Assembly (NCBI GenBank): GCA_003563255.1
Contig: PWSL01000365.1
Location: forward strand, 1-16,421
Reading direction: 5' to 3'
From: Desulfonatronospira sp.
GTDB taxonomy: Bacteria; Desulfobacterota; Desulfovibrionia; Desulfovibrionales; Desulfonatronovibrionaceae
DNA: 16,421 nt
Shown here: positions 1 through 6,394 of the stretch, in pieces
How the letters are laid out: each line of letters starts with the position of its first letter
Position numbering within the stretch: the stretch's first letter is position 1
Notes under the pieces: generated by a model
The model's database searches: none
Seen by the model: only the letters and a program-made list of their open reading frames with translations
Told to the model about the DNA's origin: nothing
Position numbers and translations under genes: made by a program

Positions 1-119
1 GACTGGCTCTTCCGGGACCCACTTGTCCCAGAAATCGAGTCATTTTGAGCACAAAATGATGCTCAAGTGGGTCCCGGAGTGCCTGTCCCCTGCTTTCCTT
101 AAAAGCGCTAAACAGATAC
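1..119 (+). repeat. Family C palindromic element, subtype C1 (left part cut by window start)
   Basis: This is the right-hand portion of a roughly 140-bp interspersed element. It starts inside the inner left arm (GACTGGCTCTTCCGGGACCC) and continues through a nested inner stem in which TCCGGGACCCACTTG pairs with CAAGTGGGTCCCGGA. It ends with GTGCCTGTCCCC and the outer right arm AAAAGCGCTAAACAGATAC at 101-119. That arm is the reverse complement of the left arm of the copy at 16301. The element lies downstream of ffh. No coding function is visible. It resembles REP/MITE-type repeats moved in trans, but no mobilising enzyme is in the window. Confidence 0.85.
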
Positions 120-179
120 TTCGCTGTAGTGTTATATTTCTGAAAAAATATATACTTAAATACTGTTTTGTCCAGTTTT

Positions 180-1577
180 TTATTTCTTCCTTTTTTTGCG
201 CTTGACTTTTTTACGTCTGGTTTTTGTCCTTCCGGGAACGGGCATGCCCTGAGAATTTATATCCAGCTGGGGCTGACCGTCCTTGCCGATCATTTTTTTC
301 ATCATCTTCTGCATCTGGTCAAAATTGCTTAAAAGCTGGTTCACATCCTGGACAGTAGTTCCACTGCCCCGGGCCACCCTCTGCTTGCGGGAGGCGTTGA
401 AAAGCTTGGGGTTGCTACGCTCTTTGGGGGTCATGGAGTTTATAATCGCGTCCATCTTGGCCATCTCTTTTTCAGGCATCTGGACATCCTTTAGCTTGTC
501 CCGCATCTTGCCCATGCCAGGTATCATCTTGAGCAGCCCTTCAATGGAACCCATTTTTTTCAGACGGCCCATCTGTTTGCGGAAATCATCCAGGTCAAAT
601 TTGGATTTCTGGAATTTCTCCTGCATGGCCCTGGCTTCATCCTGGTCCATGTCTTCCTGGGCCTTTTCGATAAGGGTCAGGACATCTCCCATGCCAAGGA
701 TACGGGAAGCAACCCGGTCTGGGTGAAACGCTTCCAGGTCGGTTAGCTTTTCTCCGGTGCCTACAAATTTGATGGGCTTCTGGGTAATGGACTTTATTGA
801 AAGGGCCGCCCCGCCCCTGGCATCTCCTTCCATCTTGGTTAGAATCACCCCGGTGATGTCCAGGAGGTCATTGAAGCGCTGAGCTACGGTAACCGCGTCC
901 TGACCGGTCATAGCGTCCGCCACGAAAAGTATCTCGTGCGGCGAGCACTTTTCCTTGATGGAGACCAGTTCCTGCATGAGAACTACGTCTATGTGCAAAC
1001 GCCCTGCAGTGTCTATTATGACGGCTGTATGTACTTTCTGTCTGGCCTCTTCCAGAGCCCGGACACAAATATCGACAGGGTTGTCACTGGAAGTTGACGG
1101 ATAGGCCGGCAGATTAAGGTCTTGGGCCAATTTATGCAGTTGGTCAATGGCGGCAGGCCGGTATACGTCAGCCGGTACAAGGTAAGGCGAATACTTCAGG
1201 CCCTGCAGGTACAGGGCCAGCTTGCCCGCGGAAGTGGTCTTGCCCGAACCCTGCAGCCCCACCATCATGATGACCACCGGGGGTTTGGCCTTGAGATCCA
1301 GACCCTGTTGCTCGCCGCCCAGGAGTTCTTCAAGCTCCTCCTTGACAATCTTAACCACCTGCTGGCCGGGAGTCAGGCTCTTGACCACGTCCTGGCCCAG
1401 GGCACGATCCTTGACACGCTGGGTAAACTCCTTGACCACCTTGTAGTTGACGTCTGCTTCCAGCAGGGCCAGACGCACTTCCCGCATGCCGGCCTGGATA
1501 TTCTGCTCATCCAGCCGGCCATGGCCCTTGAGCTTTTTAAAGACGGTATTTAACCGCTCTGATAGACTGTCAAACAT
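180..1577 (-). CDS. ffh: Signal recognition particle GTPase Ffh (SRP54)
   Basis: This is the protein part of the bacterial SRP. It binds signal sequences of nascent inner-membrane proteins and 4.5S/6S RNA, and docks with FtsY. The 465 residues match the usual length. The order is an N-terminal four-helix domain (1-90), the GTPase G domain and a methionine-rich M domain (about 325-435). Visible motifs are the P-loop GLQGSGKT (107-114), DTAGR (189-193), TKMEGDARGG (247-256), GTGEK (273-277) and the SRP-RNA-binding SRKQRVARGSG (396-406). The base-specificity motif reads TKME rather than the usual TKxD, a conservative Asp-to-Glu change. The C-terminus is a lysine/arginine-rich tail ending KRKKRKK. 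It is the last gene of a minus-strand run, 193 bp after the aminotransferase. No strong Shine-Dalgarno sequence is seen before the ATG. Identity is certain. Confidence 0.98.
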   Translation of the reverse strand: MFDSLSERLNTVFKKLKGHGRLDEQNIQAGMREVRLALLEADVNYKVVKEFTQRVKDRALGQDVVKSLTPGQQVVKIVKEELEELLGGEQQGLDLKAKPPVVIMMVGLQGSGKTTSAGKLALYLQGLKYSPYLVPADVYRPAAIDQLHKLAQDLNLPAYPSTSSDNPVDICVRALEEARQKVHTAVIIDTAGRLHIDVVLMQELVSIKEKCSPHEILFVADAMTGQDAVTVAQRFNDLLDITGVILTKMEGDARGGAALSIKSITQKPIKFVGTGEKLTDLEAFHPDRVASRILGMGDVLTLIEKAQEDMDQDEARAMQEKFQKSKFDLDDFRKQMGRLKKMGSIEGLLKMIPGMGKMRDKLKDVQMPEKEMAKMDAIINSMTPKERSNPKLFNASRKQRVARGSGTTVQDVNQLLSNFDQMQKMMKKMIGKDGQPQLDINSQGMPVPGRTKTRRKKVKRKKRKK

Positions 1578-1763
1578 TTATATTGCATTACCCTTGGATA
1601 TAGACAGAAAAACACTACTTATTAGCCTGGAACAAGGCACAAGTCAAGCAGCGCCGATCAGGCCACCTGCGGGGAAAGACTGTCAATCCCTGAATGACGG
1701 AACTTTTCCATCCTGACATATATCATAACCTGTCCAGGCTGTTTCGACCTTGTCGTTTTTTTG

Positions 1764-1786
1764 TAAGCATTCAGGGGGTGCCGGAA
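1764..1786 (-). repeat. Fragment of a family B repeat end at the aminotransferase stop
   Basis: TAAGCATTCAGGGGG followed by TGCCGGAA matches the inverted right end of the full B element at 8697-8883 (TAACCATTCAGGGGGG then TGCCGGAA) with only small differences. The aminotransferase TGA (1771-1773, complement) lies inside it, so the last few residues (about GSGTP) are probably repeat-derived. The rest of the element is not recognisable. CCCTGAATG at 1688-1696 forms an inverted 9-bp match to CATTCAGGG at 1768-1776 and may be another decayed end. The remainder of the 193-bp gap to ffh shows nothing further. Confidence 0.55.
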
Positions 1787-2967
1787 CCGGCAACCGCCCG
1801 CACAAGTCCAGGCTCTGCCCTGCGGATGACTTCCTCAGAGACACAGAAAGAAAAGCGGACAAACCCGGGGTATCCGAACCCTGACCCGGGTACGGCCAGA
1901 ATATTTTCCTCAAAGAGTTCCCGGACGAATTTCTGGTCATCCCCCCCGGGTGCCTTTGGAAAAAAGTAAAAGCCGCCTCTGGGCAGGGAGAACTCCAGCC
2001 CCGCCTTGTCCATGATTTCAGCCATGGCCCTCCTTCTGGAGGCATAAATTTCAGTGTCCACCGTGACGTGCAGGGCCTTTTGCAGAAGAATCTGCCCGAT
2101 GACCGGAGCGTTTACAAAGCCCAGGATGCGGTTGGTGAGATTCAGGCCCTGCAACAACTCATCTCCACCGGGCATTTCCGGGTGCACCGCCAGGTAACCC
2201 ACCCTCTCACCGGCCATGGACAGGCTTTTGGAATAGGAACTGACCACCAGGCTGTAGGGATAAAGAGCCATAACCGGTGGAACCACAGTATCGTCATAGG
2301 TCAGAAAACGGTAGGGTTCATCAGATATGAGCATTATGGGATGACCATATTCGCTGCTTTTTTCCTGGATGATATCCACCAGCTCCTGTAGTTCTTCTAT
2401 TGAGTACACCTGTCCACTGGGATTATTGGGTGAATTGATCAGAATCACCCTGGTATCTGGAGTAATGGCACTGCGCATGGCCTGCAGATCCATTTCAAAA
2501 CTGACAGGTTTGGACGGCACCGGAACGAAGGTTCCCTGGAAATTCTGAGTATAAAAAGAATATTCTACAAAAAATGGGGCCGGGCAGACCACCTCATCCC
2601 CAGGGCGCAAAACCGCCCTGAAAAAAACATTGATGCCGCCAGCTGCCCCGCAGGTAACCACAATATTTTCATCAGCCAACTTTACCTGCTGCTCCTTGGA
2701 AACCACCCCGGCCAGAGCCTTGCGTACCCCGGGGAGACCGGCATTGGGCATGTATCCCAGGGCATAGGGCCTGTCTGCGTTGCGTCCAAGCTCTTCGAGT
2801 GCCTGCCCCACTTCCGGAGGAGGGGGAAGATCCGGATTTCCCAGACTGAAATCAAACACGTTTTCAGGTCCATATTTCTGCTTCAGCTCACTGCCGGCCT
2901 CAAACATTCTCCTTATCCAGGAGGCCTTTTCCAGGTAATCCGCCACCTGGGGATTCAAAACGGACAT
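1771..2967 (-). CDS. PLP-dependent class I/II aminotransferase
   Basis: This is a fold-type I aminotransferase of the aspartate aminotransferase superfamily, cytosolic and 398 residues, a normal length. The Schiff-base lysine is K247 in SSYSKSLSMAGERVGY. NSPNNPSG (178-185) and D216 of SDEPYR bind the PLP ring, and R371 in FVRFSF should hold the substrate carboxylate. GGFYFFPKAP (331-340) is typical of the family. The amino acid substrate cannot be read from the sequence. The start is supported by AAAGGAGA a few bases before the ATG. It begins 20 bp after the regulator stop, so the two are probably co-transcribed. The C-terminal residues appear to come from a family B repeat end that supplies the stop codon. 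The family assignment is safe; the specific reaction is open. Confidence 0.93.
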   Translation of the reverse strand: MSVLNPQVADYLEKASWIRRMFEAGSELKQKYGPENVFDFSLGNPDLPPPPEVGQALEELGRNADRPYALGYMPNAGLPGVRKALAGVVSKEQQVKLADENIVVTCGAAGGINVFFRAVLRPGDEVVCPAPFFVEYSFYTQNFQGTFVPVPSKPVSFEMDLQAMRSAITPDTRVILINSPNNPSGQVYSIEELQELVDIIQEKSSEYGHPIMLISDEPYRFLTYDDTVVPPVMALYPYSLVVSSYSKSLSMAGERVGYLAVHPEMPGGDELLQGLNLTNRILGFVNAPVIGQILLQKALHVTVDTEIYASRRRAMAEIMDKAGLEFSLPRGGFYFFPKAPGGDDQKFVRELFEENILAVPGSGFGYPGFVRFSFCVSEEVIRRAEPGLVRAVAGSGTP

Positions 2968-2987
2968 AAATTCTCCTTTGATGGCTG

Positions 2988-4403
2988 TTATGTAATAATC
3001 AGGCCCTGCTTTTTGTATTCGCTGAGTTTATTACGCAGCGTACGCACGGAAATCCCCAGCAGGTCCGAGGCCTGGGTCCGGTTTCCACCGGTTTTTTTCA
3101 AGCTTTTTATTATCATGCGCTTTTCCATTTCATAAATGGGGTAAATTTCGTCGTCATCTCTAAAAGAACCATCTGACTTTACTTCGGGCTGGAAATAACC
3201 TGAGACATCTTCTCCAGAGCTTTTTTCTGGTTCTTCCAGAATATTTTGCAGATCTTCGTCCTCCAGAAGAAAATGTCTGGTGCGTATTATCCCTGCTGAG
3301 CCCGCCAGAAGCACCGCCCTTTCCATCAGGTTCTGCAGTTCCCGGACATTGCCCGGCCAGTCATATTCCCATAGCCATCTGGCAGCCTCCTGATCCGGCT
3401 CCATGGGGGGCAGCCCGTACTGGGTGCTGAAATCGCGAATAAAATGATTTGCAAGAAGCAGAATATCGTCTCTTCTTTCCCGAAGGGGGGGCAGTCTCAA
3501 GGGGATGACGTTGAGGCGGTAAAACAGGTCCTGGCGAAAGTCTCCCTTGCGGGCACACTCCTCGATATTGCGGTTGGTGGTGGCCAGGACCCGCACATCC
3601 ACCGGGACCGTATCAGTGCCTCCCACCCTGTCAATTTCGCTTTCCTGCAGCACCCTCAGAAGCTTGGCTTGCAGGGCCGGATCCATTTCTGATATTTCGT
3701 CCAGCAGAATGGTGCCCTGGTGGGCCATTTCGAATTTGCCCACTTTCCTGCTGATGGCGCCGGTAAAAGCCCCTTTTTCGTGACCGAAAAGTTCGCTTTC
3801 AAGCAGGTGTTCCGGCAGCGCTGCGCAGTTGACTGCTATAAAGGGCCCGTCACAACGCGGACTATTGTTGTGCAGGAACCTGGCAAACATCTCCTTGCCT
3901 GTACCGGATTCACCGCTTATAAAAACTGAGGCCCTGGAGGACGCAACCTGCCTGGCCAGAGCCAGAACCTTCTGCATTGCTGGATGCGAACCGATTATGT
4001 AGTGACCCCTGGGCTTTGAGACGTTTATCCTGGTCTGGCATCGCTTCTGTGCGGATCCTGGCAGGATCGTCTTGACCTTTTCCCATTCCAGGGGAGCAAG
4101 CCAGTAATCCCCGGCACCGGCTTCCAGCAACTGCTGGGCCTCCTGGGCAGTGCCCTGCTCTGCAATGACTATTATCCTGCGCTGCTGCTCCTCGCTGTCC
4201 AGGGCATCCAGGAGATCCTGGACCCTGTAAGCCTGCCTTGAGACCTGGGAAAATACCAGGGCCGGGCTTTTATGCCTGATAATTTTCAGGGCCCCATCCA
4301 GGCTTTCGCTCATGAGCAGCTCGTACCCCTCGTCCCTCAGCCTGGACAAAACCGGGCTTATGAGTTCGGATCTGGCAATAAAAAGAATGCGTTTTGAAGA
4401 CAT
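2988..4403 (-). CDS. Sigma-54-dependent activator with degenerate receiver domain (NtrC/FlrC type)
   Basis: This 471-residue enhancer-binding protein remodels RNA polymerase-sigma54 at -24/-12 promoters. Domain order is a receiver-like fold (1-115), an AAA+ domain (about 135-370) and a Fis-type HTH (about 425-465). The AAA+ part is complete: Walker A GESGTGKE (164-171), sigma54-contacting GAFTGA (211-216), Walker B LLDEISEM (233-240) and WPGNVREL (349-356). The receiver lacks its chemistry. The acidic pair after the first strand is replaced by IARSE, the phospho-Asp position reads VFSQV, and the usual KP after the last strand is APLEW, so aspartyl phosphorylation is unlikely. The HTH (GNRTQASDLLGISVRTLRNKL) resembles flagellar FlrC/FleR-type activators, but the regulon is unknown. 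A good sigma-70 promoter sits so close to the ATG that the mRNA may be nearly leaderless; no Shine-Dalgarno sequence is visible. Confidence 0.94.
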   Translation of the reverse strand: MSSKRILFIARSELISPVLSRLRDEGYELLMSESLDGALKIIRHKSPALVFSQVSRQAYRVQDLLDALDSEEQQRRIIVIAEQGTAQEAQQLLEAGAGDYWLAPLEWEKVKTILPGSAQKRCQTRINVSKPRGHYIIGSHPAMQKVLALARQVASSRASVFISGESGTGKEMFARFLHNNSPRCDGPFIAVNCAALPEHLLESELFGHEKGAFTGAISRKVGKFEMAHQGTILLDEISEMDPALQAKLLRVLQESEIDRVGGTDTVPVDVRVLATTNRNIEECARKGDFRQDLFYRLNVIPLRLPPLRERRDDILLLANHFIRDFSTQYGLPPMEPDQEAARWLWEYDWPGNVRELQNLMERAVLLAGSAGIIRTRHFLLEDEDLQNILEEPEKSSGEDVSGYFQPEVKSDGSFRDDDEIYPIYEMEKRMIIKSLKKTGGNRTQASDLLGISVRTLRNKLSEYKKQGLIIT

Positions 4404-4412
4404 GTCGGAGGC

Positions 4413-4441
4413 AATATACAGGCATTGCTTTAATTTTTCAA
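4413..4441 (-). promoter_or_regulatory. Predicted sigma-70 promoter for the sigma-54 activator gene
   Basis: On the minus strand TTGAAA (4436-4441) and TATATT (4413-4418) are separated by exactly 17 bp; each matches consensus at five of six positions. Only nine bases separate the -10 box from the ATG at 4403. A normal start site would therefore give a 5' leader of about one to three nucleotides. Confidence 0.6.
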
Positions 4442-4480
4442 TGTATATCTATGCTCCTGAACCAATAAAATTCATTAAAT

Positions 4481-4509
4481 TTGAGTACGTTGCTGACTCC
4501 CGGTAAACT
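4481..4509 (+). promoter_or_regulatory. Candidate sigma-70 promoter for larB
   Basis: TTGAGT (4481-4486) and TAAACT (4504-4509) are spaced by 17 bp, each four of six to consensus. A transcript would have a leader of about 45 nt containing a small hairpin (CCTGT at 4529-4533, ACAGG at 4537-4541) before the GAGG ribosome site. Confidence 0.4.
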
Positions 4510-4561
4510 GACTTGGTAACATTTCAGCCCTGTTTTACAGGTACAGGGTTTGAGGTTTTTT

Positions 4562-5350
4562 ATGCAAAGAAAAGAGATTGCCTGTGTGCTGCATGATCTT
4601 GTTGAAGGCCGCGCCACTGTGGATGAGACCCTGGAACTTATCGGCCTGGAGCCCTACCTGGAGACCGGGCAGGGGCTGAACCTGGATCTGCGTCGAGGCA
4701 TCAGGACCGGAATCCCGGAAGTGATATTCGGGGCCGGCAAAAGCATGGCCCAACTCTTCAGCGCAGTAAAGCACCTGGCCCGAACACAGGGCAAAGCTCT
4801 GGTGACCCGCCTGGACACCGGGGCTGGGCAGGAGCTGGCACAGAAAGTTCCAGAGGGGCAATTCTTCCAGGCCCCCGGACTCTTTGTGCTCAATCATGAC
4901 ATGGACCTGGATAATCCCTGGAACGGAAAAGCCAGGGCCATGATAATATCCGCCGGAGGAGCGGATTTGCCCGTGGCCCTGGAGGCCTACGCCTGCCTGG
5001 ATTTTTTCGGGCATACCCCCGGGCTGGTATCAGACGTTGGAGTAGCTGGCCTGCACAGGCTCTTTCCACACCTGCCCAAGATCTCCAGGGCAGAGATCCT
5101 GATTATCATAGCCGGCATGGAAGGTGCCCTGCCCTCTGTGCTGGCGGGGCTGTGTCCGGTACCCATTGTGGCCGTACCCACATCCGTTGGCTACGGCACC
5201 AGCCTGGGAGGCATAACCCCGCTGCTGGCCATGCTTACCTCATGTGCACCGGGCATATCTGTGGTCAATATAGACAACGGCTTCGGGGCGGCGTGCTTTG
5301 CCTGCAAAATCCTGGATAACCAGGATAGAAAAAGTAAATTAAGCGCTTAG
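4562..5350 (+). CDS. larB: LarB, nickel-pincer cofactor synthesis carboxylase/hydrolase
   Basis: LarB carboxylates the pyridinium ring of nicotinic acid adenine dinucleotide and cleaves the phosphoanhydride, the first step of nickel-pincer nucleotide cofactor synthesis. The 262-residue product has the PurE-like core: SAGGADLPVALEA (130-142), SDVGVAGLHRLF (157-168), AGMEGALPSVLAGL (184-197), PTSVGYG (206-212), TSCAPG (226-231) and NIDNGFGAA (236-244). C228 in the TSCA motif is the likely nucleophilic cysteine by family analogy. The ATG at 4562 is preferred over an in-frame TTG at 4550 because GAGG (4552-4555) sits six bases upstream of it. No larC, larE or larA is in the window, so partners must lie elsewhere. 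The stop codon lies inside repeat A1, making the last residues (KLSA or fewer) repeat-influenced. A terminator-like hairpin lies about 150 bp downstream. Confidence 0.93.
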   Translation: MQRKEIACVLHDLVEGRATVDETLELIGLEPYLETGQGLNLDLRRGIRTGIPEVIFGAGKSMAQLFSAVKHLARTQGKALVTRLDTGAGQELAQKVPEGQFFQAPGLFVLNHDMDLDNPWNGKARAMIISAGGADLPVALEAYACLDFFGHTPGLVSDVGVAGLHRLFPHLPKISRAEILIIIAGMEGALPSVLAGLCPVPIVAVPTSVGYGTSLGGITPLLAMLTSCAPGISVVNIDNGFGAACFACKILDNQDRKSKLSA

Positions 5351-5594
5351 CACATATTTCGAAACAACATGTTGTTTCATTTTCAAAGAAAGCCAGGAGG
5401 TTTTGCCCACGGAACACACGGAAGGGCACGGAAGTTTTTAAAGCGTTGCGAAGCAACGAATATTCCGTGAAATTCCGTGTATTCCGTGGGCCGTCTCTTT
5501 TGCCCCGAAGGGGCCTCTTTTTCCGCGCAGGGTCGCGGAAAAAGCCTAGGCGCTTAGCACATATTTCGAAACAACAATCTTGTTTCATTTTCAA
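5343..5594 (+). repeat. Family A structured repeat, copy A1, flanked by 44/45-bp direct repeats
   Basis: A non-coding element fills the convergent gap between larB and plsC and contains both stop codons. Near-identical direct repeats (5343-5386 and 5550-5594, both starting GCGCTTAGCACATATTTCGA) bracket it. The first contains a perfect 18-bp palindrome GAAACAACATGTTGTTTC (5361-5378). The core has a long stem of CCCACGGAACACACGGAA (5406-5423) with TTCCGTGTATTCCGTGGG (5473-5490), one mismatch in 18, capped by CGTTGC-GAA-GCAACG (5444-5458). A terminator-like hairpin and an 11-bp perfect stem (5517-5527 with 5534-5544) follow. Copy A2 at 8494-8684 aligns along about 190 bp in inverse orientation. 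Short ORFs across it are incidental. Confidence 0.85.
5502..5522 (+). terminator. Rho-independent terminator-like hairpin downstream of larB
   Basis: GCCCC-GAA-GGGGC (5502-5514) is a perfect five-pair GC stem followed by CTCTTTTT (5515-5522). On the plus strand it should terminate larB transcription before it runs antisense into plsC. It is part of repeat A1. In copy A2 the stem is weaker (GCCC with GGGC, read on the minus strand). Confidence 0.6.
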
Positions 5595-6394
5595 CCGAAC
5601 CAGGCTTCGAATTCCTTCCACCTGTCCAGTCTGGAGGCAATGAAGTCCACAATCACCTGATGCTCGGCTTTACCGTTTCCCTGGATCTGCATGGCCGGTC
5701 CGAAATCCATGCGGATGGGCCTGTTGGGCCTGATTTTTCCAAAATCCTTGACAATACCGCCTTGCTCCCAGGCATCGGTCTTAAGGGCCAGGGGTACCAC
5801 TGGAACCGCGGCCTTGCGGGCCAGCTTGACTCCCATGGAATTAAAGCGCTTTTTATCCAGGTCCCTGGATCTCTCTGCCTGGGGAAAAACCACCACCGAG
5901 ATCCCGCGCTGCAGTCTGTCCAGGCCCTCCTCCATAACAACCTTAAAGTCATCCCTGGGGTTTACGCGCTTTACCACCACCGGGTCCCGGGAAATCATTA
6001 TATGCTTGAATACCGGGTAGCGGACCAAACCCTCCTTGACCACAAAGGTCACTTGCCTGTGCGGACAAATAACCGCTCCCAGGGCAAAAGTCTCCAGGGT
6101 GCTCATGTGGTTTCCCACAAACACACAGGGCTCATCCAGGTCAATGAAATTTTTCTTGCCCCGGATAATAAACCTGCAGCCCACCCTTTCCAGATGCCGC
6201 AAAATGTCCACGCTTCTCAAGATCCAGTCATGATCCGTAAACCCCTTCCACCTGGCCTTGGTCCAGGACCGGAAAACGGTGCAAAGCATTCGAGGGTAAA
6301 AATAGACATTGGGGGTTCTGGAAAAGATCCAGGATGCCCCGACTGGATTGCTTACATAGCTGTCCCGGTTTTCTGTAACACTCATGGTATTCAT
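5591..6394 (-). CDS. Lysophospholipid (1-acylglycerol-3-phosphate) acyltransferase, PlsC family
   Basis: This predicted membrane-associated acyltransferase transfers an acyl chain to lysophosphatidate or a related acceptor; 267 residues is normal length. The catalytic block is NHMSTLE (95-101), i.e. HX4E rather than the usual HX4D. The FPEGxRS block that binds glycerol phosphate reads FPQAERS (170-176). VPVVPLALKTDAWEQGG (197-213) and the following DFG (217-219) match a PlsC-related subfamily that I recognise as having an NHMS-LE and FPQ signature, so these changes look like a subfamily trait rather than decay. The ATG overlaps the msbA stop (ATGA, 4 bp), with GGAGAG upstream, showing translational coupling. 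The pairing with MsbA suggests a role in lipid A or phospholipid supply. The acceptor is uncertain. The stop codon lies in repeat A1. Confidence 0.87.
   Translation of the reverse strand: MNTMSVTENRDSYVSNPVGASWIFSRTPNVYFYPRMLCTVFRSWTKARWKGFTDHDWILRSVDILRHLERVGCRFIIRGKKNFIDLDEPCVFVGNHMSTLETFALGAVICPHRQVTFVVKEGLVRYPVFKHIMISRDPVVVKRVNPRDDFKVVMEEGLDRLQRGISVVVFPQAERSRDLDKKRFNSMGVKLARKAAVPVVPLALKTDAWEQGGIVKDFGKIRPNRPIRMDFGPAMQIQGNGKAEHQVIVDFIASRLDRWKEFEAWFG

Noticed and set aside
120..179. Terminator for ffh in the AT-rich gap
   Set aside because: Only a weak AT-only stem (TATATTT with AAATATA on the minus strand) is seen; not enough to call.
23..205. Small plus-strand ORF at the left end
   Set aside because: It lies across repeat C1 and the ffh end, has no ribosome site and no recognisable protein features.
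1578..1770. SRP RNA, tRNA or other small RNA near ffh
   Set aside because: No conserved tetraloop region of SRP RNA, cloverleaf or similar structure could be found in this or other gaps.
4550..4561. TTG start for larB four codons upstream
   Set aside because: GAGG is perfectly spaced for the ATG at 4562 and would overlap the TTG start itself.
5265..5643. Short ORFs on both strands between larB and plsC
   Set aside because: They are read-outs of the structured repeat A1 (HGTHG-like peptides) and recur in A2 in other frames; hairpin structure, not protein, is conserved.
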